Below are positions 8,665 through 16,652 of a DNA stretch of 64,000 nt, in pieces. Origin of the DNA: Longispora fulva. Its GTDB lineage: Bacteria > Actinomycetota > Actinomycetes > Mycobacteriales > Micromonosporaceae. Every line of letters starts with the position of its first letter. Position 1 is the first letter of the stretch. A program made the position numbers and the translations under genes. Where the stretch lies: contig NZ_JADOUF010000001.1 in the NCBI RefSeq assembly GCF_015751905.1, positions 496,001-560,000 on the forward strand, read 5' to 3'. The notes under the pieces are model-generated. The model ran no database searches and had not been told where the DNA came from. It saw only the letters and a program-made list of their open reading frames with translations.

Positions 8665-11421
8665 ATGTCACTTGTCATCACCTTCACCGGACGGACCCCG
8701 CTGGCCGCCAGCGGGCCGAACGCCCGGTACCACGTGTGGACCTACGCCGTGCAGCCGACGTCGCCGTCGGACCTGCTCGGCAGCCAGCGCATCGCGTTGG
8801 CCCTGCCGGCCGACGTGGACGTCAAGGATCCGCGCCTGTTCCCCGACGTGCCGGCGCTCGCCGGCGCGTTCCTGGAACCCGACGCGAACATCAGCCGCCA
8901 GTACGTGGGCCGGGCCGTCAACGGACTCGGCCCGCAGACGATCACCTTCGTCGCGCCGGCCGACCAGACCGACCGGGAGTTGTTCCTGGTGGGCAGGGGT
9001 AGCGGAAGGCCGTGGACGGTGATGCCGTTCGCGAAGAGTCCAACGGGCGAGGTGAACAATGTCCAGCTGATGCCGGCGCCCGCCTCGAGTCAGCGCGTCT
9101 TCACCGGCCGGCCGGTCGCCGAGTTCGCGGGCACCCTGCCGTACGCCAGTGAGATATTCGGCGTCTACCAGCCCCTCGCGGGCTGGATCGGCCGGCAGGG
9201 CGCGCAGCGGATCGCCGAGGGCGCGGGGCTGACCGCCGAGCAGTTCGGCGGGGTCGCCGCGCGGGAGTTGGAGCACCCGGCGTTCGCCGCGCTCGCCGAG
9301 CAGGGCCAGCTGGAGGGCATCCTGTCGCCGGTCGGCCTGGTGAACCTGTTCCGCGAGTACTTCTTCGAGTTCGACACATTCCTCGGCGCGCCCGCCGGAC
9401 ACCTGTGGATCAGCCCGGGCGGCACCGTCGAGGTCATCGAGACCACCTCGCGCCGGTCGCTGGTGGAGAAGTCCGCCGAGCAGTCCGAGCAGACCGTCCG
9501 CCGGGTCGAGGAGAGCCTGACGGAGCAGACCGACGTCGCCGACGCGGTGAAGGAGAGCAACGCCAACGACACCACGCTGGGCGCGAGCGCCAGTGCGGGC
9601 GCGAGCTTCGCCGGCATCTACCACGGCGACGCGAGCGCGACCTACAGCGCGCACAACGCCACCGGCAAGTCCTCGGAGCAGACGCACAAGCACACCCGGA
9701 CGCAGAGCTCCAAGGTCAGCAGTGAGATCACCCGGAACTTCAAGACGACCTTCAAGACCGTCACGGAGACGACGGACACGTCGAGCCGACGGTACGTCGT
9801 GCAGAACACCACCCAGAAGCTGCTCAACTACGAGCTGCGCCGCAAGATGCGCAAGGTCGGCGTCCAGGTCCAGCACCTGGGCACGCAGCTCAGCTGGCAG
9901 GTGTTCCTCGGGGCCGGCGGAGGCGGGGCGGCGACGGTGCCGGCGCCCGGCCGCAAGCTCGGCCTCGGCGAGCTGGTGCACGTCGTCCCCGCGCCCGACC
10001 TGACGTCGATCCGCAAGCCGGAGCCGCTCGCGCCGCTGAAGATCGAGCGCACCACCTACTCGGGCGTGTTCCCGATCCGGCAGCACCCGAGCAGCAAGAA
10101 CGCCCCGCACCTGGACAAGACGTGGATCCGCTTTCCCGACCAGGACCGGATGCACCGCGACGACGGCGAGGAGGACGAGTACATCCGCGCGGACTGCACG
10201 TTCCACGTCGTCCCGCCCGGCCCGGACTACGTGCTGCGCAACGACATGATCGTCGTCACCGCGCACACCCAGGGCGGCGGCGACGCGAACTTCATCGTGC
10301 ACGAGTTCACCGTGGTGAACGCCGCCGCCGGCGTCTTCAAGGTCCTGGTCGACGAGCTCAACTCCGGCGGCGGAGGCACGATCGCGCTGACGATCTCGCT
10401 GACGTGGGACCCGCCGGCGAAGAACCCCGGCCAGGAGGCGTTCGACGCGGCGATGGTCGAGTACCACCAGCAGGTCGCGCTCCTGCAACGCAAGACGTAC
10501 GCCGACGCGGTCCGCGACCGGCTGAGCCTGCTGAGCAAGGTCCGGGCGCGCCCCTCGGAGGAACTCCGCAAGGAGGAGCGCCAGGTGGTGTTCGCCGACC
10601 TGGTCACCAAGCTGCGCAACGTCTCCGATCCGCACCTGGGCTCGGAGCTGATCCGGCAGATGTTCGACATCGACCGGATGCTGTACTTCGTGAACCCCGA
10701 CTTCTGGCGGCCGGACAACGTCACCACGGTCGCGGGGAAGGACTCCCTCGGCCGGTATCCGGTGCCGGAGCACTCCTGGACGAACCTGTCCAAGGACCCG
10801 ATCGAGGGCGAGACGGTGGTCAGCTGGTACTCGCACACCAGCTCCGAGTACCCGCCGGACGCGGTCACCGTGCCGCAGCCGGCCCCGACGGACCCGCCGA
10901 CCCCGCCGGTCGAGCAGCCCCGGGAGTGGCGGGTGGACTACCTCATCACCGAGGACACCCTGCCGGCGCCGATGGGCAGTTCCCTCGGCTGGCTGATCCA
11001 GGCCGACGGCGACGAGCGGCGCAACGAGTTCCTCAACGCCGCCTGGGTGAAGGTCGTCCTGCCGATCCGGCCCGGCCACGAGGTCGAGGCCTTCCAGTGG
11101 CTGCGGGACGTCCACGTGGAGGGCGAGGCCGCCTTCGACAAGGACTACGCGTGGCAGCCGGGCGACCCGGAGGACTGGCGGGGCAAGAAGATCGGCTACG
11201 TGCTGGACAAGCTCGTCACCGAACTCCAGGCGACCAACTCCGACATCCGCAACACTCTCGCCACGGAGCGGGTGTTCGAGACCGGCTTCGACCCCCTGGA
11301 GGGCGGATTCCGCCCGGCCGAGCCGCACCAGATCTTCGACCAGTGGGTCGAGGTGCTGCCCACCGACCAGATCGTCGCGGTCGAGGTCACCTACGACCCC
11401 AAGACCGGCCAGCAGCTCTGA
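8665..11421 (+). CDS. Large protein of unknown family (918 aa)
   Basis: I do not recognise this 918-residue protein. No signal peptide or membrane segment is evident. Residues about 1-230 look globular. Residues about 260-390 form a charged heptad-like stretch (SLVEKSAEQSEQTVRR) followed by a Ser/Thr/Ala-rich alternating region, then RRYVVQNTTQK. Residues about 490-640 look beta-rich, then a helical segment with a charged stretch follows, and a Pro-rich linker near 740 precedes a last domain. The ATG follows GAAAGGGA. It sits between a phage-like lysozyme and two further unknown genes at short spacing. A structural or membrane-inserting role is possible; nothing is proven. Confidence 0.7.
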   Translation: MSLVITFTGRTPLAASGPNARYHVWTYAVQPTSPSDLLGSQRIALALPADVDVKDPRLFPDVPALAGAFLEPDANISRQYVGRAVNGLGPQTITFVAPADQTDRELFLVGRGSGRPWTVMPFAKSPTGEVNNVQLMPAPASSQRVFTGRPVAEFAGTLPYASEIFGVYQPLAGWIGRQGAQRIAEGAGLTAEQFGGVAARELEHPAFAALAEQGQLEGILSPVGLVNLFREYFFEFDTFLGAPAGHLWISPGGTVEVIETTSRRSLVEKSAEQSEQTVRRVEESLTEQTDVADAVKESNANDTTLGASASAGASFAGIYHGDASATYSAHNATGKSSEQTHKHTRTQSSKVSSEITRNFKTTFKTVTETTDTSSRRYVVQNTTQKLLNYELRRKMRKVGVQVQHLGTQLSWQVFLGAGGGGAATVPAPGRKLGLGELVHVVPAPDLTSIRKPEPLAPLKIERTTYSGVFPIRQHPSSKNAPHLDKTWIRFPDQDRMHRDDGEEDEYIRADCTFHVVPPGPDYVLRNDMIVVTAHTQGGGDANFIVHEFTVVNAAAGVFKVLVDELNSGGGGTIALTISLTWDPPAKNPGQEAFDAAMVEYHQQVALLQRKTYADAVRDRLSLLSKVRARPSEELRKEERQVVFADLVTKLRNVSDPHLGSELIRQMFDIDRMLYFVNPDFWRPDNVTTVAGKDSLGRYPVPEHSWTNLSKDPIEGETVVSWYSHTSSEYPPDAVTVPQPAPTDPPTPPVEQPREWRVDYLITEDTLPAPMGSSLGWLIQADGDERRNEFLNAAWVKVVLPIRPGHEVEAFQWLRDVHVEGEAAFDKDYAWQPGDPEDWRGKKIGYVLDKLVTELQATNSDIRNTLATERVFETGFDPLEGGFRPAEPHQIFDQWVEVLPTDQIVAVEVTYDPKTGQQL

Positions 11422-11430
11422 GGCGGGGAC

Positions 11431-12438
11431 ATGAGCCTCGCTGAGGGGAGCCCGATCCCCCTGCCCACCATCCCGCCGGTCACCGGGCCGGCGGTGCCCC
11501 GCCCCGCCGTACCCCCGAAGTCCTCGATCCGGATCTATCGGCTCGGCGACCCGGCGGCAGTGGTCGGGCAGACCGACGAGATCCGGGCCGCGCTGTTCCC
11601 CGGCACGCAGGACCGCCAGCTCCAGGTCCACCCGGCCAGCGGGGCCCTGTGGTTCGACACGGGACGGCGCTCCGGCGGCACGCGGCCGCTGCCGGGGCCG
11701 CAGGCCAGGGAACTGGCGCTGGGCTTCCTCGAGGGAGCCCGGCGCCGGATCGCCGGGTCCGCGAGACTGCGCGGCGCGGGGCTCGACCAGCTGCTGCCGG
11801 GGGACCTGCGGCTGGTCGACACCCTGTCGTTCGGCGCCTCCGCTCCCGGGAACGGCGCCCGGACGGTGTGCCGGTTCGCCCGCCTGCTGCGCCCTGGCAG
11901 CACCGAGGCCCCGGTGCCGGTGCTGGGCGAGAGCGTCGACGTCTGGGTCGACGCCGGCGGAACCGTCCAGGCCCTCGCCTCGACGTGTCGCGTCCTCACC
12001 GGAGACGAACCCGTCGCCCGGATCGTGCCGCCGAAGGACGACGACCCCGCCGCGGAAGTACCCGAGGAGGAGAAGATGAAGCTGATCTACGTCAGCGGCG
12101 ACGAGGACGCGGAGCGGGACACGACCTGTCCGTTCTGGATCCGCTACGACGACGACGAGGCGGAACTCGCCCCGGCGAGCGGCCATTCGATGCTGGTACG
12201 GATCCTGCCGACGACGGGGCAGGGTGCCATGGGGTTCACCGCCGACGTGTACGGCGGATCGGGGCGGTACGCCTACGCGTGGCGCGCCTGGTCCCCGTCG
12301 GCGCCCGGGGAGTTCCTCGACCTCGGGTCGGGCGGCACGGCGCGGATCGGCCCGGGCGTGTACGACGTCGCCCTGCGGGTCCGCGACACCGTCCACAGTG
12401 TGACCGAGAGGGCCGCGCTGCGGGTGATGTGCTCGTGA
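11431..12438 (+). CDS. Protein of unknown family (335 aa)
   Basis: A 335-residue protein I cannot place. The first 30 residues are Pro-rich (SPIPLPTIPPVTGPAVPRP) without a signal peptide. Residues about 30-200 look like a mixed alpha/beta domain. After the acidic linker VPEEEKMK, the last 110 residues resemble an Ig-like or PKD-like beta domain (GGSGRYAYAWRAW, then GVYDVALRVRDTVHSVTERAAL). It starts 9 bases after the 918-residue protein and overlaps the next gene by four bases (GTGA), so translation is coupled. It likely works with both neighbours. Confidence 0.7.
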   Translation: MSLAEGSPIPLPTIPPVTGPAVPRPAVPPKSSIRIYRLGDPAAVVGQTDEIRAALFPGTQDRQLQVHPASGALWFDTGRRSGGTRPLPGPQARELALGFLEGARRRIAGSARLRGAGLDQLLPGDLRLVDTLSFGASAPGNGARTVCRFARLLRPGSTEAPVPVLGESVDVWVDAGGTVQALASTCRVLTGDEPVARIVPPKDDDPAAEVPEEEKMKLIYVSGDEDAERDTTCPFWIRYDDDEAELAPASGHSMLVRILPTTGQGAMGFTADVYGGSGRYAYAWRAWSPSAPGEFLDLGSGGTARIGPGVYDVALRVRDTVHSVTERAALRVMCS

Positions 12439-13802
12439 GCACGTTCTACCAGGCGAGCGGCTGGGAGATGTCCCACGACCTCGGGCCCGGCGGGATCGTG
12501 CTGCGGAACGTGACCCACCAGGGCTACGGGCTCGCCGACGACATCCGACTGACAAGGGTGTGGGTCGGGGCACCACCCCCCGACGACAGGACAGCTCCGC
12601 GGACCAGCCCGGCCAGGGTCCGGTCCTTCGTCCCCGGCAGCGCGGAACTGCCCGCGCAGCTTCCCGCCTTCCCCCTCAAGCCCGGGGCGTATCCGCCGGG
12701 GGGATTCGGGATCTACCCGACCGTCGGTGGCCTCGCGGCGGAGTTCGAGGCGGACACCGCGATCCCGAATCTGCGCAACGACCGGATGCGCCTCCGACAG
12801 ACGTTCCTGTTCGGCCCGCTCTCGAAGGACCCGCCGCACGAGCCCGGCGCTGTGCTGCGGGCCGCCCGCCTATTCCCGTTGCTGACCTTCACGGTGACCC
12901 CCGGGCCGGAGCCGTTGCCGGGACCGTCCTACTTCCGGGCCGACTTCCGCTTCGGGCTCGACCTCAGCCCGGGGCCGGCGCTCAGCCGGGGGGCCGACCC
13001 CAGCCAGCGGCGCGACCTCGCGGGGGTGTTCCGCGACCACGAGGACACACCGAGCCCCCTCCAGGACACCAGTACGTCCGTGCCGAGGCTCGCCGGGCTC
13101 GCGGACGTCTTCGCCGGGGCGGAGAAACCTCTGCACCACGAGTTCCTCGGGCCCGGTCTCCGGCTCAGGCGGTCGGCCAAACCCGCGCCCCGGACCTGGG
13201 ACAACTACCACCACTTCCCGAAAGCCGAGGACGGGTCGCTGCCGTCGACCCCCGGCGCGTTCCACTGCCTGCACCTGCACTGGCGCTGGGGCGCGGTCTC
13301 GGCGACGTCGTCGCGGGTCCCGCCGCTGGTGGGCGGCGACCAGTTCAAGGGCCTCGGCTGGACGCCGCAGGTCGGGGGCCCGCTCATCGACCCGACCATC
13401 CCTGGGCAGGACCTGACCCTCGCGGTGACCACCGACTCGGGCCCGGGCACTCCGTGGGCGGCGGAACTCAACCCCAGCGAGTGGCAGTTCGCGGACCTGT
13501 TCACCAACCGGCGCGCCGAGCCGCTGCCGGTGAAGGACGGCGCGAAGTTGACCCTGTGGGTGTCGATCGAGGTCGAACGCCCGCCGGGGAAGGAGAACGT
13601 CGCCTGGGGCGGCACGCTGTTCGAACACGGCATGTACTTCGCGCACGATTTCGAGCCGACCGTCCTGCGCAACCGCAATCCGGACGTTGGCCTGCAGCCG
13701 GGGGCAATGGCCGCGGTCGGCGGGCTGCGGGGCCCGCTGGTCAAGGAGTCCGTCTCGCCCGACGCGAAGCCGATGCCGTGGTGGCGGTACCCGCCGCCGT
13801 AG
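12435..13802 (+). CDS. Protein of unknown family, His-rich motifs (455 aa)
   Basis: A 455-residue protein with no signal peptide and no family I recognise. It starts at GTG 12435, overlapping the stop of the preceding gene. Two histidine-rich segments stand out: FHCLHLHWRWGAV near residue 280 and FEHGMYFAHDFEPT near 400. Spaced histidines with flanking aromatic residues would suit a metal site, but no known metalloenzyme signature is complete. Many Pro/Gly-rich loops suggest a beta-rich fold. It ends the co-directional set begun by the lysozyme and converges on the diguanylate cyclase gene. Confidence 0.65.
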   Translation: MSTFYQASGWEMSHDLGPGGIVLRNVTHQGYGLADDIRLTRVWVGAPPPDDRTAPRTSPARVRSFVPGSAELPAQLPAFPLKPGAYPPGGFGIYPTVGGLAAEFEADTAIPNLRNDRMRLRQTFLFGPLSKDPPHEPGAVLRAARLFPLLTFTVTPGPEPLPGPSYFRADFRFGLDLSPGPALSRGADPSQRRDLAGVFRDHEDTPSPLQDTSTSVPRLAGLADVFAGAEKPLHHEFLGPGLRLRRSAKPAPRTWDNYHHFPKAEDGSLPSTPGAFHCLHLHWRWGAVSATSSRVPPLVGGDQFKGLGWTPQVGGPLIDPTIPGQDLTLAVTTDSGPGTPWAAELNPSEWQFADLFTNRRAEPLPVKDGAKLTLWVSIEVERPPGKENVAWGGTLFEHGMYFAHDFEPTVLRNRNPDVGLQPGAMAAVGGLRGPLVKESVSPDAKPMPWWRYPPP

Positions 13803-13824
13803 CGGGGTGGCGTGTCGACCGGAT

Positions 13825-15312
13825 TCAGCGGGAGCTGGCCTTCGAGGCCAGCATCCGCCGGTCCGCCTCGGCGAACGCCTCGATCAGGCTGTCACCCGGC
13901 TCCAGCTCGGCCCAGCCGACGCTGACCGACACGGTCGCCGTGCCGACCAGGGCCGACCAGTCCTCCGCGGCGATGTCGGCGCGCACCCGCCGGCTCAGCC
14001 GCTCCGCCTCGGCGAGGACCGCGCCCGGCATCACCAGGACGAACTCGTCGCCGCCGACCCGGGCGAGCAGGTCGTCTCGGCGGACCGAGCGGCTCATGAC
14101 GGCGGCCACGCGTTGGAGCACCTCGTCGCCCACGAGGTGACCGTGCTCGGCGTTGAGGGAGTGCAGACGGTCGAGGTCGATCACCCCGATCATGGTGTGC
14201 CGGCGGATCGGTTCGGTCGCGGCGTACCGCTGGAAGTGCCGGCGGTTGGGCAGCCCGGTCAGGGTGTCGGTGTGCGCCTCGTCGGCGTACCGCGCGGCGG
14301 TGCGGTGCAGTTCCTCGTGGTCGAGGCGCACCGCGACCGAGTCCAGGAACAGCTTTCGGGCCCGGTCGAACGTGACCGAGGTGGCCGCGAACGAGGCCTG
14401 CACCGCCAGGTACGCCTCCTGGTAGCGCCCCGCCGCCGCGAGCGCCAGGGACCGCAGCCGCTCCGGTTCACCCACTCCGACGAGTTCCACCTGCACGTCG
14501 AGCCGGTCGAGCAGGTCGAGGGCCCGGTCCGGCTCGCCGAGCGTGATCGCCCGGCACACCTCGCCGAGCGCGACCATGGCCTCGTTCTCCGGGGCGTCCG
14601 CCTCGACCATGGTCGGCGGCGGGGGCGGCGGTCGCCGGACGGGGTCCGGGTCGGTGGCGGCGAGCCTGACCCTGGCGTACCACACCGCGGTGCGCAGAAT
14701 CGGCCGCAGCGCCTCGGGTCCGTGGGTGGCGATCAGCTCGTCGGCCTCGTCGACGATCGAGGTCATGATCGCGGTGGCCTGGTCGCTCTGGCCGCAGTGG
14801 TCGAGGTACAGCGCCTGGCGCAGCTCGATGTCCTGCCGCCGGAAGTAGGGGGTGAACCGTCCGATCCGCTCGGCGATCACCAGCGACTCGTGCAGCAGGG
14901 CGACGGCGTGCTCGTAGAAGCCCATGAGCGAGTTCATGTAGCCCAGGTCGCCGTAGGCGTCGACCGCCTCCATGCTGTCGGCCGCCCCGTCGCGCAGCGC
15001 CCGGTCGCCGAGCACGATGTGGGTGGCGCACCGGTCCAGCGAACCCTCCAGGAACGCCCGGCCGGCGGCCAGCGCGTGGAACTCGGCCAGGAACGCCGGA
15101 TCGTGGCCGCGCACCGCGGCGTACGCGGCGTCCAGCGCGGCCGGGATCTCGGTCAACCGGCCGAGGTTGAACAGGGCGGCGATCTTCTGCAACGTGGCGT
15201 ACGCGGCCACGTACGGCGGCCCGTCGGCCAGCTCGTCGGCCTTGGCCACGGCGTCACTGTGCCGACCGTCCGCGATCATGGACCGGAGGAGTTCCGTCGT
15301 GACCTCCGCCAT
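13825..15312 (-). CDS. Diguanylate cyclase with TPR-like sensor region
   Basis: A 495-residue soluble GGDEF protein that would make cyclic di-GMP from two GTP. The C-terminal domain starts with DTLTGLPNRR, has an intact GGDEF at residues 420-424, and carries an RxxD inhibitory site (R411-D414) five residues upstream, so product feedback is expected. Residues 1-320 are helical repeat-like (tetratricopeptide type) instead of the usual membrane sensor. A run of seven prolines near residue 230 breaks the helical region. Neighbours give no clear input signal. Confidence 0.9.
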   Translation of the reverse strand: MAEVTTELLRSMIADGRHSDAVAKADELADGPPYVAAYATLQKIAALFNLGRLTEIPAALDAAYAAVRGHDPAFLAEFHALAAGRAFLEGSLDRCATHIVLGDRALRDGAADSMEAVDAYGDLGYMNSLMGFYEHAVALLHESLVIAERIGRFTPYFRRQDIELRQALYLDHCGQSDQATAIMTSIVDEADELIATHGPEALRPILRTAVWYARVRLAATDPDPVRRPPPPPPTMVEADAPENEAMVALGEVCRAITLGEPDRALDLLDRLDVQVELVGVGEPERLRSLALAAAGRYQEAYLAVQASFAATSVTFDRARKLFLDSVAVRLDHEELHRTAARYADEAHTDTLTGLPNRRHFQRYAATEPIRRHTMIGVIDLDRLHSLNAEHGHLVGDEVLQRVAAVMSRSVRRDDLLARVGGDEFVLVMPGAVLAEAERLSRRVRADIAAEDWSALVGTATVSVSVGWAELEPGDSLIEAFAEADRRMLASKASSR

Positions 15313-15382
15313 TCCTCCAGTAGACGTCAGCGGGACCGGGCGCGGTGGGGAATCCGCGATCTGGCGGGCGCCCGGTACGTGG

Positions 15383-15874
15383 TCAGGCGACCGGCTGTGA
15401 GCGCCGCCGTGCGGCGCGGATCAGCCGGACCCACGGCGACCACCGGGCCGGGCGAACCGCGACGCCCTCGCAGTGTCGCTGGGCGTTGTCGAACAGGTCC
15501 GCGACCAGTGCCTCATGCAGCCACCGCACGGCGAAGGGCCAACTGAGGATCACCTTTCCCCTGGTACGGGCCCGGATCTCGTGTGTCAGGGTGCAGGTGT
15601 CCGGCCCGTCGGCGGTGAGCCGGAACTCGTGCCAGCCGTCGATGCCCAGGCCGTGGTCGAAGGTGTACCGGGCGCGCCGCCCCGGCTCCCATTCGGTGAC
15701 CGTGTAGCGGATCGAGGAGTGACCGCCACGGGCGCCGACCCCGGGCGGCCGGTCGAACCGCTGCGGCGGCCAGCTCGACGGCCACAGCTGGTCGTCCGGC
15801 CCGCCCAGTCCGGCGAGGAGGTCGGCGACAGTGGTGGGCGGGGCCTTGATCGTCCGGCTCTGGATATTGCGCAT
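15383..15874 (-). CDS. SRPBCC-fold protein
   Basis: A 163-residue protein with a START/SRPBCC-like pattern: an N-terminal strand (RTIKAPPTTVADLLA), a central beta-sheet region (RYTVTEWEPGRRARYTF), and a C-terminal helix. These domains bind small hydrophobic ligands. ATG 15874 is preferred because GGAGG lies five bases upstream; an ATG at 15886 overlaps the operator. It is divergent from a TetR gene, with two matching inverted repeats between them, so the TetR protein very likely controls it. Confidence 0.75.
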   Translation of the reverse strand: MRNIQSRTIKAPPTTVADLLAGLGGPDDQLWPSSWPPQRFDRPPGVGARGGHSSIRYTVTEWEPGRRARYTFDHGLGIDGWHEFRLTADGPDTCTLTHEIRARTRGKVILSWPFAVRWLHEALVADLFDNAQRHCEGVAVRPARWSPWVRLIRAARRRSQPVA

Positions 15875-15882
15875 GCGATCCT

Positions 15883-15900
15883 CCATACGGCGGCGTATGG
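15883..15900. promoter_or_regulatory. TetR operator copy 1
   Basis: A perfect inverted repeat, CCATACG-GCGG-CGTATGG, between the divergent SRPBCC and TetR genes. The arms and the 4-base spacer recur in the second copy 23 bp away. Confidence 0.7.
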
Positions 15901-15905
15901 CCAGA

Positions 15906-15923
15906 CCGTACGCTACCGTATGG
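15906..15923. promoter_or_regulatory. TetR operator copy 2
   Basis: CCGTACG-CTAC-CGTATGG, the same 7-4-7 layout as copy 1 with one base change in the left arm. It covers the first possible ATG (15920) of the TetR gene, so a bound repressor would block its own expression. Confidence 0.7.
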
Positions 15924-16495
15924 TCATGGTTCAAGAGCGCAGGAGACTCACCGCCGACGACTGGGCGGACGCGGCGCTCGCAGTCCTGGCCGAGCACGGT
16001 CTGGCCGCCGTGGCCGTCGAGCCACTCGCGCACCGGCTGCGGGCCACCAAGGGCAGCTTCTACTGGCATTTCCCCAACCGCCCGGCGTTGGTCGCGGCGG
16101 CGCTGGCCCGCTGGGAGCACCGGTACACCGAATCCGTGATCGAGGGTCTTCGCGCCGAACCCGACCCGGCGGCCCGGCTCCGCGCCCTGTTCCGCAGCGC
16201 GACCCCGGTCGCGGAATACCACAGGGTGGAGGTCAACGTCCTGGCGGCGGCCACCGACCCGCAGGTCGCACCCGTCCTGGCCCGGGTGGCCGCCCGCCGG
16301 CTGGGGTACCTGGTGCACCTGTTCGCCGAACTCGGCTTCACCCCCGCCCGGGCGCACCAGCGGGGGCTGCTCGCCTACGCCACCTACGTCGGCCACGCGG
16401 AGCTGTCGACCCGGCTGCCGCGCACGTTCCCCGGCGACGCGGCCGACGTCGAAAGCTACATCGACGAGGTGCTCGCGGTCCTGCTGCGTCCGTGA
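15920..16495 (+). CDS. TetR-family regulator
   Basis: A 191-residue TetR-type repressor. The N-terminal helix-turn-helix is seen as LAHRLRATKGSFYWHFPNRPAL (residues about 35-55); the rest is the helical ligand domain. It starts at ATG 15920 or ATG 15926 (189 residues). Neither has a ribosome site, and the operator covers this point, so leaderless translation is likely. It faces the SRPBCC gene across two copies of an 18-bp inverted repeat, the normal layout for autoregulation and control of the divergent gene. Confidence 0.9.
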   Translation: MVMVQERRRLTADDWADAALAVLAEHGLAAVAVEPLAHRLRATKGSFYWHFPNRPALVAAALARWEHRYTESVIEGLRAEPDPAARLRALFRSATPVAEYHRVEVNVLAAATDPQVAPVLARVAARRLGYLVHLFAELGFTPARAHQRGLLAYATYVGHAELSTRLPRTFPGDAADVESYIDEVLAVLLRP

Positions 16496-16652
16496 CGTCG
16501 AAGGTCCCCAACTGGGATGCGCGCCGCGCTCCGATCCGCGTAGACTCCCAGCCCGGGGCGGCTCCTGGGTGTGCTTCCTTCTCTCCTTTTTGGTAAAGAT
16601 CTAGTGCACCCGATCTCCGCCCCACCTTCTTTTTTCCGGTACGGGGGCGATC

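Noticed and set aside
8668-12576. Minus-strand open frame of 1302 codons
   Set aside because: Shadow of the 918- and 335-residue genes; biased composition, no ribosome site, no recognisable domain.
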